Positions 43,399 to 52,642 of a stretch of 64,000 nucleotides of DNA are shown piece by piece (positions within the stretch are counted from its first letter, which is position 1; every line of letters starts with the position of its first letter). The stretch lies in contig CAJXVW010000002.1 of the NCBI GenBank assembly GCA_913062645.1, positions 124,001-188,000 of the forward strand, given 5' to 3'. Made by a program: the position numbers and the translations under genes. The stretch comes from an uncultured Mycoplasmatota bacterium (GTDB lineage Bacteria > Bacillota_I > Bacilli_A > Izemoplasmatales > Izemoplasmataceae). The notes beneath the pieces are model-generated. The model was not told the origin of the DNA. It did no database searches and worked only from the letters and a program-made list of their open reading frames with translations.

Positions 43399-45243
43399 TC
43401 ATTTGGTCTCGATTCTACGGTAGAGGAAGTCATCCAGCAGCTTGAGCGAACGAATCTTCCCGGAGATATCACCCGATGAGCCGTGTCCTTCGTTGCCGAA
43501 CTCGACGTATTCGAAGTCCTCTCCTTCTTGGAACCCGTGCTGTTTCAGCTTGTCGACGACGATGTGCGACTGCGACACCGGACAACGCGGATCGTTGGTG
43601 CCGTGCACGAGCAACAGCGGCGACTTCATGTTCTGAATGTGGGTGATCGGCGAACGCTCGATCCAAAGTTCCTTGTCTTTCACGGGATCGCCCATCTGTT
43701 GGCGAAGAATGTACTTGAAATGTTCCATGCTGATGTCGTACATCGCGAGCAGATCGGTCACCGGCACCCAGGCGACGCCGGCCGCCCACAGCTCGGGCGA
43801 ATTGCCCATGCACCACAAGGTGGCGTAACCACCGTAAGAGCCACCATAGATGACGACTTTATCGGGATCGACCGCGAAATGATCGATCAGATGTTGTCGG
43901 CCGGCGACCCAGTCGTCGTGGTCCTTGCCGCCCCAGTCCTTGATGCAAGCGTCACGGAAGGCTGAGCCGTAGCCCGTCGAGCCACGGACGTTGGGTTTCA
44001 TCACGACATAGCCGAGATCGGTGAGATACTGAACGTCGGGATCGAAACTCAGGAAATACTGACTGGTCGGACCGCCGTGCGGGATGAGGATTGCCGGATA
44101 GGTCTTGTTCGGATCGAAATCGCGTGGTTTGAACACGATGGCGGGAATCATGGCACCTTCGGTCGAGGGATACTTGACGTATTCGGCATCGACGAACAAA
44201 TCGCTGCGGATGTCCCCCATGTCGGTTTCAAGTAGGACCTTGCTATCCTTAGTGTTCATGTCATAACGGATCAAGGTCGACGGTGACAACGGACGGTTGA
44301 GCGTCATGATGACCTCGTGATCGTTGATCAGCTGCGAGCCGATGGCGATGCCCGGTGGGAACTCGAGTTTTGTTCTAGTCTTGGTCTTCACATCGTAAAG
44401 AACCGGGGATAACGATGAATCCTGATTGACGACGGCCAGGATGCGGTCGTTGCCGATGACCTTGGCGGCGCGCTCGGAATAAGTGGCGTCACCGTAGTAC
44501 ACGATCTCTTCGGTGGCCAGGTGATAGGTCGCGACCTGGTTCACCCCGTTGACGTCGGTCGTGAAGGCGAAGAATGATCCATCATCGGCCCAGTCGGCGA
44601 AGCTGTCCTGCGAGCCGACTTTGACTTGGACGACACGGCGACTGTCAGAGCCATCGGGCTTGGCGAGATGGATGTCCATGTTGACGAGGTTGGCTTCTTC
44701 GTTGGCTGCATAGGCAATCCACGAGCCGTCGTTGGAATAGGTGCCGCCAATGGCTGGATTCTTGTGTTTGGTGAGTTGTTCGACGTCGCCGCTTCCCAGG
44801 TTCATCCGGTACAGATTCATCTGGCCTTTGTTGCGGTTGGCATTGAACAACAGCCACTTGCCGTCCGGCGACGTGTCGACCGGCAGTTCCTGGGCGTCGG
44901 GTGTGTCGGTCCATTGTTTGGTTTCTTTGGTGAGGACGTCGATCGAATGGATGTTGTGTTGTTCGTCGCCGTCCTTGTCCTTGGTGAAGAAGATGGTCCG
45001 GTCGTCCCGGCCCCAGAGGAATCCGGCGCGGATGCCTTTGGGCAGCTGGCCGTCGGTGATCTGTTCGATCGTTTGGGTCGCCAGATCCATCAGATACAGT
45101 TCAAACCGTCCCGTCTTGTTCCAGTAGAAGGCCAGTTTGTCTTTCTTGTGATTCAACGTGGCGAGGAAGAAGGTCGGAATCGAGGAAAGTTCCTCGATGT
45201 CGAAGTTGCCGCGTTTGCGTTTCTTGGTGTCTTGTTTGGACAT
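43399..45243 (-). CDS. S9-family prolyl oligopeptidase-like serine peptidase
   Basis: 614 residues, ATG behind CGGAGG. An N-terminal WD40-like beta-propeller (~20-350) precedes an alpha/beta-hydrolase domain. The catalytic triad is S469 in YGGSYGGY, D551 in HGTNDPRCP and H587 in NEGHG. The protein has no signal peptide. The layout fits the S9C acylaminoacyl/dipeptidyl peptidase group, which degrades intracellular peptides. A TATAAT box on the minus strand at 45328-45333 lies inside the end of the upstream gene and could give it its own promoter. Confidence 0.94.
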   Translation of the reverse strand: MSKQDTKKRKRGNFDIEELSSIPTFFLATLNHKKDKLAFYWNKTGRFELYLMDLATQTIEQITDGQLPKGIRAGFLWGRDDRTIFFTKDKDGDEQHNIHSIDVLTKETKQWTDTPDAQELPVDTSPDGKWLLFNANRNKGQMNLYRMNLGSGDVEQLTKHKNPAIGGTYSNDGSWIAYAANEEANLVNMDIHLAKPDGSDSRRVVQVKVGSQDSFADWADDGSFFAFTTDVNGVNQVATYHLATEEIVYYGDATYSERAAKVIGNDRILAVVNQDSSLSPVLYDVKTKTRTKLEFPPGIAIGSQLINDHEVIMTLNRPLSPSTLIRYDMNTKDSKVLLETDMGDIRSDLFVDAEYVKYPSTEGAMIPAIVFKPRDFDPNKTYPAILIPHGGPTSQYFLSFDPDVQYLTDLGYVVMKPNVRGSTGYGSAFRDACIKDWGGKDHDDWVAGRQHLIDHFAVDPDKVVIYGGSYGGYATLWCMGNSPELWAAGVAWVPVTDLLAMYDISMEHFKYILRQQMGDPVKDKELWIERSPITHIQNMKSPLLLVHGTNDPRCPVSQSHIVVDKLKQHGFQEGEDFEYVEFGNEGHGSSGDISGKIRSLKLLDDFLYRRIETK

Positions 45244-45328
45244 GTGATTTCCTCCGTTTCGTAAAAAAAATGATTGTCGTTATGATGGCATGGTTCATCA
45301 TTGATGTAGCTTATGTTGTACAACTAAA

Positions 45329-45805
45329 TTATACCACAAGATGGCTGCATTGTTTGTGGAGTGTTCCATTCATGATTTTATTTGTCATCAAAGTTTGGTC
45401 ATATGCCATCTTGCGGTATTTGCAATGGTCTGCTCTGCCACAACGCTCACAGTTGTGGGACAACCAATCACGATACAACTCAAGGACATTGTTTGGCAAA
45501 ACCGCATCTTTTTCTCTGTGGATGTGGAGAACCTCAATTTCAAATGACTTGCCATTGTGATGAAATGACTTCTTCTCGCCTTGGAGCATCCCCAGAAGTT
45601 TCGCACCAACAATCGTGCGATTGCTGATTTGATCACGCGATGTGGGAACCTCCGGTTCATCTTTGTAAACACCGTGGTATGGCCCAAGATTCGTTGGCAC
45701 GATCTTGGAGCCGGTTTCGACAAGCCGCTTCTCTTGAATGGTTGTTGTTCCATCGACAGTCAACTTGAACTTGATCCAAGAATTAATTTGTACACTCATC
45801 AACAT
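45329..45805 (-). CDS. GreA/GreB C-terminal-like domain protein with Cys/His cluster
   Basis: About 158 residues. The start is uncertain: ATG 45805, ATG 45799 or TTG 45817 just past the Mrr stop, all with weak ribosome-binding sites. The central part (TIVGAKLLGMLQGEKKSFHHNGKSFEIEVLHI) looks like the GreA/GreB C-terminal FKBP-like domain. The end has a possible zinc cluster (C-x2-C-x4-H-C, then H-x3-C near the terminus). It is translationally close to the Mrr-like gene, so it is probably the third member of that operon. Such Gre-like domains occur beside helicase and restriction genes; its role here is not known. Confidence 0.6.
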   Translation of the reverse strand: MLMSVQINSWIKFKLTVDGTTTIQEKRLVETGSKIVPTNLGPYHGVYKDEPEVPTSRDQISNRTIVGAKLLGMLQGEKKSFHHNGKSFEIEVLHIHREKDAVLPNNVLELYRDWLSHNCERCGRADHCKYRKMAYDQTLMTNKIMNGTLHKQCSHLVV

Positions 45806-45817
45806 CACATCCAACAA

Positions 45818-46789
45818 CTAATCGACGAGTTCTTTCATACGTTTAATGAGATACGGACCAAAAAGTTTGATGTTGGCATCCGATATGATGTCTAGTTCAC
45901 GCAACGCCTTCATCGTCACAGGCAGTTTGAGTGCCAGTTCATTCAAGACTTGATTGTCAAAACAATCTTCTACCTTATCGAATGAATTATATTTAGCGAT
46001 ACGATTTCGAACACCGATCAAAAAGTTGATTCTCTCGTTAAGCACTTCTCGCGGCACTTGGTCCTTGGCGCTGTTTTTATGTCGTTCAACCAGATCAATT
46101 ACACGCTGTCCGAATTGCTCAACTTTCTTCTCTCCCAATCCGCGAATGGATAGCAATTCCACTTTGGTGGAGGGAAGTTTGTCACATATCTCAAGCAACG
46201 TTTTGTTGTTGTATATAAGATAAAGCTTCGATATGTTCAGTTCACGGCCCAGTTCTTGACGAAGTTTCTTAAGTTCCGTCTCCAACTCCGACGATACATG
46301 CATATCATTTTTGTCGATGATTTCTTGTTTGCTTTCAAGGACCTTAGCTTTCTTGGTTGGCATGAAGTTCAACCCATCAATCGTTTTCAGCTCATTCAGA
46401 AAACCAATCACGACATCTCGATTGAGTACCTTGATTCGATTGTTCTTGGCTGTCGTCATGGCGGATGATGTCAGTTTACTTGTCGTTATGATCCATAACT
46501 CGTCGAGATTGTAATGTTCTTTCCCTTCCAGCATCTTGCGTAGTTCATTTGCACCTACGGATCCTTTCCAGCGTTTCGCTTGAATGCCGACCTTGATTTT
46601 ATCACCCTTGCGGTTCTGGTTGTCAATCGTCAAGTCGACACCCTTGTCATCGGTATCATTGGTGATCCAAGGATTGCATCCGACAACATTGAAATACTCG
46701 AACAAGAATACTTCGAAGTCTTTCCCACTCATCTTGTCAATCTCTTCAATCGTGTTTGGAAACGCATAAGAAAAGTCAAACAGTTTCAT
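45818..46789 (-). CDS. Mrr-type restriction endonuclease with HRDC domain
   Basis: 323 residues, ATG behind AGAGGGGA. The N-terminal ~125 residues are an Mrr_cat PD-(D/E)xK fold, with D52 (KGVDLTI) and Q70-A-K72 (GIQAKRWKG) as catalytic residues. Residues ~160-240 form an HRDC-like domain (LSIRGLGEKKVEQFGQRVIDLV) as in RecQ helicases. A helical C-terminal domain ends it. Mrr enzymes cut modified foreign DNA. It follows the SF1 helicase-nuclease by 23 bp, which argues for a joint defence function. Confidence 0.85.
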   Translation of the reverse strand: MKLFDFSYAFPNTIEEIDKMSGKDFEVFLFEYFNVVGCNPWITNDTDDKGVDLTIDNQNRKGDKIKVGIQAKRWKGSVGANELRKMLEGKEHYNLDELWIITTSKLTSSAMTTAKNNRIKVLNRDVVIGFLNELKTIDGLNFMPTKKAKVLESKQEIIDKNDMHVSSELETELKKLRQELGRELNISKLYLIYNNKTLLEICDKLPSTKVELLSIRGLGEKKVEQFGQRVIDLVERHKNSAKDQVPREVLNERINFLIGVRNRIAKYNSFDKVEDCFDNQVLNELALKLPVTMKALRELDIISDANIKLFGPYLIKRMKELVD

Positions 46790-46812
46790 CGTAATCCCCT
46801 CTTTCTAAATAT

Positions 46813-49608
46813 TTATTCTACATCCAAGAAAACCATGCTGGATGTTGGTGTCAATGCTTCACGGATCCGTTGTTCTTCATTGCTTTCATTGGTCTTGAGA
46901 CGCAACAACGGTATGTTGTTGAGACGCAATGCCTTGTCTTTGATTTGATCGCGTTCACTCTGTTTACGGTCTTGTTCATGGAAGGAAACACCATCGACCT
47001 CAATCACCAGGACCGGTTCTTTTGTCAGTGTATTGATGATGGCGAAATCCACGTGCGACCAGATGTGTTTGACATACTTGCGTTCTCTCTCGTTCAAACC
47101 ACTTGTGTCAGTAACAAGCAACCGCAGCGGGTAATGCATGAACGCCTTGAGCGAATGGTTATGATGTTCGTCCAAGAGCTTGTCAATCATCGTTTTGATC
47201 AGCTGCTCCGACGTGAAATCACGTTTGCGATGATGCTTTCGAACTTTCATGTATTCGTGTTGATAATCGGCATACAGGACATCAAAAACGGACGTGACCT
47301 TGCCATATTGGATGCTGCTGTCGGGGTAGTTGTACCGGATGTATTTGATCAAATCGGCAATCGCATTGTTGGAGCTGTGAAAGACTTTGTCCGACACCAC
47401 GAGCCGAAGTTGCTTTTTGGCCCTGGATACCGCGACATTGAGCAGGTCATTTCTTGCGATGAAATTTTCTCTATCGCCATCTTCGGAGTTGGCTGGTTTG
47501 ATGTCGTTCGCAACCGTTGATAGAATGATGACGTCCTTCGCCCGACCTTGAAACTTGTGGACCGTTTCGGCCTCAAACCTTTCACCCAAACCAAGCATTT
47601 CTTCCTGGAGAAGATCCGCCTGGTAGCGATATGGTGTGATCACCCCGACAGACTGTCCCTTCAGTTCCTTCATCATGGTTTTTATTTCATCAATCTCACG
47701 TTGGTTGTACTGCCCGCTTCCAAATGGATTCTTGCGGGCATGATTCCCGGGAACCGTCTTGTAGACCATCATTGGTGGAGTGTCATGTTTCTTCTCGGTT
47801 AGTATGATCAATTCGTTATTGTAGAACTTTTCATTGCAGAAATTGATGATGTCGGGATGACACCGATAATGCTCTCTGAGCAAGACGCGGGGTGCACTTG
47901 GAAACACGTTTATGCATGATGTCAGGATATTGTTGTTGAAATAGTCGTACTCCGGATCAATGAGATAATGCCGCTTCAGCTCCTCGTTGACATTCTCCAA
48001 GTACTTGTTGTCAATTTGCGGGAGTTGTTTGGTGTCTCCGACGACTATCATGTTCTTCGCGCACGACATCGCAAGAACCGAACTCAGCAAGTCCGTTTGT
48101 GATGCCTCGTCGATGATCAAATAATCGAATAGGAATCCTTGATCAGCGCTTGGAATCAGAGCGTAAGATGTGCTTAATACAACCGGATATTCTTTGATGA
48201 AACGGTTGAAAACGGAGCGATAGTTGTCGTAGGTGTACTCCATCGTCTCCATCGCATCGTATTTGTGGTGGAGTTTGCTTTTGAAGTACTCCATGGACTT
48301 GGTCTCGAGTTCCTTCTTGCTGGTCGCAAAATCACCTTTGTACAAGTAGTTCTCAATCCAAGTGATTTCTCTTGAGATCTCTCCAATCTTCAGCTGATAG
48401 TACAAGTCATCCAGGAATAACAATGCACGACGGAGCGTCTCATCATCCAAATCCTTGACATGAACTTTGAACTTCAGTCGCAAGCCGATTCGTTGCAACA
48501 GACCGAGACTGTCCTTGTGTTCCAATTGCGCTTTCAAGAACAATGCCTGCGATGCATGTTTGATTCGTTTTGCTTTAAGGATGTCTTCCGTATTGGACAT
48601 TGGGTGGTTGTCACGAATGAAATACTGATATTCTTTTTCGTATTTATCTTGTTTGTCCTTCAGAAGCGACAAGCGGTTCTCATACTCATACAACTTGGGT
48701 AGCTCGCGCTGCAGGTGGAGTATCCGGTCTGACATCTTTTCGCGACTGAATGTCTTGTCGGGACATAGATCCGTCAATGGCTTATGCTTGTTGATTGTTT
48801 CATCGAAGAACACTGTTTTGTTATCCTTGTTGCCCAACAACGCAAGTAAAAAATCCAGATGGAACTCCTTCATCTTGTCTCTGACGTTTTCAATGGCGGC
48901 ATTGTTGTTGGACACCACGGCAACGGACTTGTCACGAAGCACAGCATTGGCAATGATGTTCAAGATGGTCTGGGTCTTTCCCGTGCCCGGTGGACCTTCA
49001 ATGATTGAAATGTCGTTGCTGAATGCATGTTCTACTGCTTGTTTCTGACTCAAGTTGAGACCAAACGGGTAGATGCAGTTCTTGTTGGAGTTCGGATAGG
49101 ACTGATGCTTTCGAGATAGAAACTTGGACAAGACGGAATCCGTGTCACCATAGTCCAGTTTGTCATACATGCTGGCTAGAAAATCGTTCTCATAGATCGC
49201 CGATTCTTTTGCCAACTCCATATAGTAGTTGAACCGCAGTACGTCATTCGGCCCTCTTGACACCAATGCTTTAAAATCAGTGATTTGTTCCTTGCTCACA
49301 ACCCGGGTGAAGCCATTGTTATAAAACACCTTTATCCATCGTCCAAACTGAAGGACCTTGTAGTAATTGATCAGTCTGTGGCCATTGATGTAGACCTCGT
49401 TGTTATCCATTACGTACTCGTTCGGGTTTCGATATATTTCCATGAACTTGTATGAAATGCGATAAAACGTGTTTGACCCATAGAATTTCACGCGCAAAGA
49501 CTGAGGGTCTTCCGCGAACCACTGGACTGCGCTTGTCTTGTCTAGATACTTGTTCCGATTCTTGTCATAATGCATGATCAAGATTTCATGTTCATCGTAT
49601 TTCCCCAT
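46813..49608 (-). CDS. SF1 (DNA2/Upf1-like) helicase with C-terminal nuclease domain
   Basis: 931 residues from ATG 49608 behind GGGGGTGG; six further codons upstream are open. The protein has an N-terminal ~170-residue unknown domain, Walker A EGPPGTGKTQT (~204-214), Walker B YLIIDEASQTD, SF1 motifs VGDTKQLPQ, LREHYRCHP, GVITPYRYQ, VHKFQGRAKDVIILS and LLNVAVSRAKKQLRLV, and coiled coil between motifs I and II. The last ~100 residues resemble DUF2726/Vsr-like nucleases (FAIINTLTKEPVLVIEVDGVSFH). Helicase-nuclease fusions of this type are frequent in defence islands. It is the first gene of the operon with the Mrr-HRDC and Gre-like genes. Confidence 0.9.
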   Translation of the reverse strand: MGKYDEHEILIMHYDKNRNKYLDKTSAVQWFAEDPQSLRVKFYGSNTFYRISYKFMEIYRNPNEYVMDNNEVYINGHRLINYYKVLQFGRWIKVFYNNGFTRVVSKEQITDFKALVSRGPNDVLRFNYYMELAKESAIYENDFLASMYDKLDYGDTDSVLSKFLSRKHQSYPNSNKNCIYPFGLNLSQKQAVEHAFSNDISIIEGPPGTGKTQTILNIIANAVLRDKSVAVVSNNNAAIENVRDKMKEFHLDFLLALLGNKDNKTVFFDETINKHKPLTDLCPDKTFSREKMSDRILHLQRELPKLYEYENRLSLLKDKQDKYEKEYQYFIRDNHPMSNTEDILKAKRIKHASQALFLKAQLEHKDSLGLLQRIGLRLKFKVHVKDLDDETLRRALLFLDDLYYQLKIGEISREITWIENYLYKGDFATSKKELETKSMEYFKSKLHHKYDAMETMEYTYDNYRSVFNRFIKEYPVVLSTSYALIPSADQGFLFDYLIIDEASQTDLLSSVLAMSCAKNMIVVGDTKQLPQIDNKYLENVNEELKRHYLIDPEYDYFNNNILTSCINVFPSAPRVLLREHYRCHPDIINFCNEKFYNNELIILTEKKHDTPPMMVYKTVPGNHARKNPFGSGQYNQREIDEIKTMMKELKGQSVGVITPYRYQADLLQEEMLGLGERFEAETVHKFQGRAKDVIILSTVANDIKPANSEDGDRENFIARNDLLNVAVSRAKKQLRLVVSDKVFHSSNNAIADLIKYIRYNYPDSSIQYGKVTSVFDVLYADYQHEYMKVRKHHRKRDFTSEQLIKTMIDKLLDEHHNHSLKAFMHYPLRLLVTDTSGLNERERKYVKHIWSHVDFAIINTLTKEPVLVIEVDGVSFHEQDRKQSERDQIKDKALRLNNIPLLRLKTNESNEEQRIREALTPTSSMVFLDVE

Positions 49609-49620
49609 GCTCCACCCCCA

Positions 49621-49648
49621 AAACAAAAAAGCCCATGTAATGGGGCTT
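49621..49648 (-). terminator. Terminator-like hairpin in the helicase operon leader
   Basis: Leftward AAGCCC-CATTACAT-GGGCTT followed by TTTTGTTTT, only 13 bp before the helicase start and downstream of a TATAAT (49678-49683). GGGGG at 49655-49659 (minus strand) can pair with the CCCC of the stem and so compete with it. It may be an attenuator, or a second terminator for the RDD gene. Confidence 0.5.
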
Positions 49649-49677
49649 GAAACTCCCCCTTACGATTTCCCATTTTC

Positions 49678-49722
49678 ATTATAGCACAATCACAGCCTTG
49701 GTGCATAGACCATATGTGGTCT
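49678..49722 (-). promoter_or_regulatory. Putative promoter and operator of the helicase operon
   Basis: TATAAT on the minus strand (49683-49678) has a poor -35 (ATGCAC at 49706-49701). A perfect dyad, AGACCA-TATG-TGGTCT (49707-49722), lies directly upstream of that -35 position. This is the place for an activator or repressor of the helicase-Mrr genes. Confidence 0.45.
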
Positions 49723-49723
49723 A

Positions 49724-49745
49724 AACAAAAAGCCCGTGAGGGCTT
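49724..49745 (-). terminator. Terminator of the RDD gene
   Basis: Leftward AAGCCC-TCAC-GGGCTT followed by TTTGTTTAG, 26 bp after the RDD stop. Confidence 0.8.
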
Positions 49746-49770
49746 GTGCTGTATTGTTGACATCATATGA

Positions 49771-50250
49771 TTATGCCATCTCAAAATTCGCTTTTGCGAT
49801 ACGGTCTGGTAATAATGGTGGATACCACAAGAAGCTGATAAGGTATGCTACAATTAACAAAGCATTGAGTGTAGTAATCAAATAAAATAGCAGATCGGCA
49901 CCGGCGTAGATCGCGTAAATCGCACTTGTGTGACCGAGTTGCCACGGTAGGAACTTGAGTGCGTTGCGCAGGAGACTTCTGCGATAGGGGTTGTCGGCGT
50001 ACTGAATGGTGATCTTCATGACATGCGCTCCCATAGTTTTCTTGTATCTCGCTTCCAACAGCGAGAAGACAAGGATGACGGGAAGTACCGATGATACGAA
50101 CGCAATCAGATGCGTCTGAAGTTGCGAGGCTTGCAGCCCGCCTTCAAACACGGAGGGATTGATCAGCAAATTGATCCCCAGCAGTATCACCAAATACATC
50201 GATATGACAAGGTAATCAATCAAAAATGCCTTGACTCGTTTCGCTTTCAT
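49771..50250 (-). CDS. RDD-family membrane protein
   Basis: 159 residues, ATG behind TGGAG. It begins MKAKRVKAFLIDYLVIS (RDD-like R..A..ID) and has three to four membrane helices, with the family motif KTMGAHVMKITI and RRSLLRNALKFLPWQ after the second helix. Function of the family is poorly defined (transport of small solutes or envelope role). Confidence 0.85.
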   Translation of the reverse strand: MKAKRVKAFLIDYLVISMYLVILLGINLLINPSVFEGGLQASQLQTHLIAFVSSVLPVILVFSLLEARYKKTMGAHVMKITIQYADNPYRRSLLRNALKFLPWQLGHTSAIYAIYAGADLLFYLITTLNALLIVAYLISFLWYPPLLPDRIAKANFEMA

Positions 50251-50340
50251 GGTACCAACTCCAGATATGTTGTTATATTCATTGTATCACATCCACCCAT
50301 ATCCAGCATTGTTTCGACAGACAGTAGGACGTCATCAAAG

Positions 50341-50368
50341 AAAACTCACTTGAAGTCAAGTGAGTTTT
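50341..50368 (-). terminator. Terminator overlapping the stop of the 50346 gene
   Basis: A 12-bp perfect stem, AAAACTCACTTG / CAAGTGAGTTTT. The TGA stop of the gene lies inside the stem, and TTTTCTTTG follows leftward. Confidence 0.85.
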
Positions 50369-50885
50369 CATCTTGCAACATCCGGTGGATGGAATCCAAG
50401 GCCAGGTCCCTGTCGATGCCACGAACGAAGTCATCGTAGTATACATCGAGGATCAACTCGATGTAATCTTCAAACATCACGGTTCGCATCAATCCGACTT
50501 CCATCCAGTAGAACTGAAACAGAAACTTGCTCGGCAAGCGTTCGATGTTCTTCTGGTAGCAGCTGGCTTTATCGACTTTGAGACTGACGGAGATGGTTCT
50601 GATCTTGTCCCATCCTGAAAGCAGTCTGTCGTCGTCCTTGTTGATGTCCCGAAACGAGAACACCCCGTTGCGGAAAAAGTAAGCGGGCGGGATGTGTTCC
50701 TGGCTGTTCAAGTACGCGATCAGATCTGTTTCACTCGTAATCGTGTAGTAACAACCATTCTCATCATAAAAGACATCGGTGATCATCCCGTTCTTGAGTG
50801 AAACGACGAAATCACCATGCAGTTCGGGGTGTGGATACACCTGATCCACCAGGTTCCTTGGTACTTTGACTTCCATACTCTTCAC
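50346..50885 (-). CDS. Uncharacterised soluble protein
   Basis: 179 residues from GTG 50885, which has AAGGAGA at ideal spacing; the ATG three codons in is too far. Mixed alpha/beta sequence, e.g. DFVVSLKNGMITDVFYDENGCYYTITSE and ELILDVYYDDFVRG, without membrane segment or known motif. It is the last gene before the base composition drops. Confidence 0.65.
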   Translation of the reverse strand: MKSMEVKVPRNLVDQVYPHPELHGDFVVSLKNGMITDVFYDENGCYYTITSETDLIAYLNSQEHIPPAYFFRNGVFSFRDINKDDDRLLSGWDKIRTISVSLKVDKASCYQKNIERLPSKFLFQFYWMEVGLMRTVMFEDYIELILDVYYDDFVRGIDRDLALDSIHRMLQDENSLDFK

Positions 50886-51221
50886 AAGTATCTCCTTCTG
50901 GCTTATGCCGTGTTATTTACGAGCATGTGCCCGCACTTACCCTGTACCAAGGTATTTTTTATAATATCACACCTTATTGATGTGAAACAAGTTGTTTCGT
51001 TCCGGTGGAGTTCGACATTACATTGCAATATATAATTCAGTGCAGGTGTTTATGATACTGCACGTTGTATCGCTTTTAGTTGCAACTTATTATTGTATCT
51101 ATATCATATTCTAACTCTCTAATATAGAAACATAATCCAATTAAAAACACACCTGACAATTTACTATTTATGTTTAGGTGTGTTTTTAAGTTTGAACAAC
51201 CATTTAAATTTCCTCTTTCTT
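50886..51221. other. Gene-free junction, start of the AT-rich island
   Basis: 336 bases without a plausible gene. Composition changes here from balanced to strongly AT-rich and stays so to the end of the window. I see no tRNA, integrase or clear att repeat. The only structure is the terminator at 51143-51187. Confidence 0.55.
51143..51187 (-). terminator. Terminator of the 51222 gene
   Basis: AAAAACACACCT / AGGTGTGTTTTT stem with a 21-base AT-rich loop, 35 bp after the stop codon of the small membrane protein. Confidence 0.75.
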
Positions 51222-51482
51222 CTAAAAGATTAAACTACCTATCCAAATGCAGTTAACTGTGAATAAGGCTGCTCCACCTTCTTTACCAAACCAGATTCCA
51301 AATAATGAATTCGCTACTGCCATTATTACTCCAGTCAAGGCAAATGACATAAATCCGGTTAGTAAAAATCCCATTAATCCAGATGTATATGCAAGTTCTA
51401 ATCCTTCTTTCAGACCAAAGGATATAACTAGCAAGACAATTACACCAAAGATTAACTTATCCATTTTACCAATGTACTTCAT
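51222..51482 (-). CDS. Small membrane protein
   Basis: 86 residues, ATG behind AAAGGAAA. Two to three hydrophobic helices (LIFGVIVLLVISFGL, GFLLTGFMSFALTGVIMAVANSLFGIWF, ALFTVNCIWIGSLIF). No known family. It lies 78 bp downstream of the membrane-bound XRE regulator and may be its partner. Confidence 0.65.
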   Translation of the reverse strand: MKYIGKMDKLIFGVIVLLVISFGLKEGLELAYTSGLMGFLLTGFMSFALTGVIMAVANSLFGIWFGKEGGAALFTVNCIWIGSLIF

Positions 51483-51560
51483 GTAGGATTTCCTTTCTTT
51501 TTGATATGTTTAATATACTACATAAATAGCATAAAAAAGTGGATTCCATTGATTCTGGAA

Positions 51561-52553
51561 TTATTCCACTTCTTCTAAATTTGTATACCTAGATTGCTTC
51601 TCATTATAAGTAAATAGGGTAAATCCTGAATAGAATTTGGATTGTCCATATTGAATTGTCCAAGCTACAATTAAATATAAACTAGGAATACCAATGGATA
51701 GTAACAACACTCTAACCTCAAAATCACTACTACCATATGTGTAGAATAACATTAAGTTAGTTATATACCACGCAAGAGATAGGGTTAAATTAAATTCAAA
51801 TATTCCTAATCCAAAGTTTCTTCTAACATCATCATAGTGAACTTCTACATCTATATACGCTCTACTAAATCCTTCAATAAACATAAATATTGTCCACCCT
51901 ATGTTTACAACGAAGAACAGAAAAATAAATACACTTTCATTAGTTCCAATTTCTTCATATGTTAGACCAATTAATGTAAACATTGATAAAAGTATTAAAA
52001 AAAATTGAAATACAACAGTAGTGATGTGATCCTTCTTTATCTTTCTAATCTCACCAATATTTTTATTGTGAACAAAAATAAGTTTTTCACCTAATGGATA
52101 ATTGATTTTTGATATTGAATTCTTTGCATCAATTATTTCAATAAATAACGTACAAATTATATAAGCAAATATCGAGATCAAAGAAATGATGTACCAATTA
52201 TTGGAACTCATAATAATTGTTGTAATTCCTGAAACTAATGAGAATGCTAACATAAGATTTCGTATAAGATTCCATTCATGTTTATGTTTCCTATACTCAA
52301 CCGATTGTGAGAACTCGTTTTTTGACTTGAACTCAACAAAATTGCCTTCGGGAATTCCCATCAAGTAATTTTCTGAGCAATTCAAAGCCCTAGCTAAATC
52401 TTTAAAATGCGAAAGTTTAGGTTCAGCATTATCATTTTCCCAAACGCTAATTGTTGATTTACCCACATGGATAAGATTAGCTAACTGAGATTGGTTAAAT
52501 CCATTCTTTTTCCTTTGAATCAATATCCTTTTTCCTATTGTATCTTTATCCAA
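51561..52553 (-). CDS. XRE-family regulator fused to a membrane domain
   Basis: 330 residues from TTG 52553 with GAGGTGAG upstream. Residues ~5-65 form a classic XRE HTH (GFNQSQLANLIHVGKSTISVWENDNAEPKLSHFKDLARAL). About six membrane helices follow (from ~95), so the DNA-binding domain is tethered to the membrane. Such proteins act as one-component sensors of membrane or phage-related stress. It may control the small membrane gene downstream and neighbouring defence genes. Confidence 0.85.
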   Translation of the reverse strand: MDKDTIGKRILIQRKKNGFNQSQLANLIHVGKSTISVWENDNAEPKLSHFKDLARALNCSENYLMGIPEGNFVEFKSKNEFSQSVEYRKHKHEWNLIRNLMLAFSLVSGITTIIMSSNNWYIISLISIFAYIICTLFIEIIDAKNSISKINYPLGEKLIFVHNKNIGEIRKIKKDHITTVVFQFFLILLSMFTLIGLTYEEIGTNESVFIFLFFVVNIGWTIFMFIEGFSRAYIDVEVHYDDVRRNFGLGIFEFNLTLSLAWYITNLMLFYTYGSSDFEVRVLLLSIGIPSLYLIVAWTIQYGQSKFYSGFTLFTYNEKQSRYTNLEEVE

Positions 52554-52642
52554 TACATCTCACCTCTTCCAATAACAATAACAACAATTTATGGTTATAC
52601 AACTCCATCAGCTAATACTAGTATAGATAAAGTTAGAAATAT

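Noticed and set aside
50990-51030. GTTCCGGTGGAGTTCGACATT as a possible tRNA 3' fragment or att site
   Set aside because: No acceptor stem pairing or CCA and no second copy seen inside the window.
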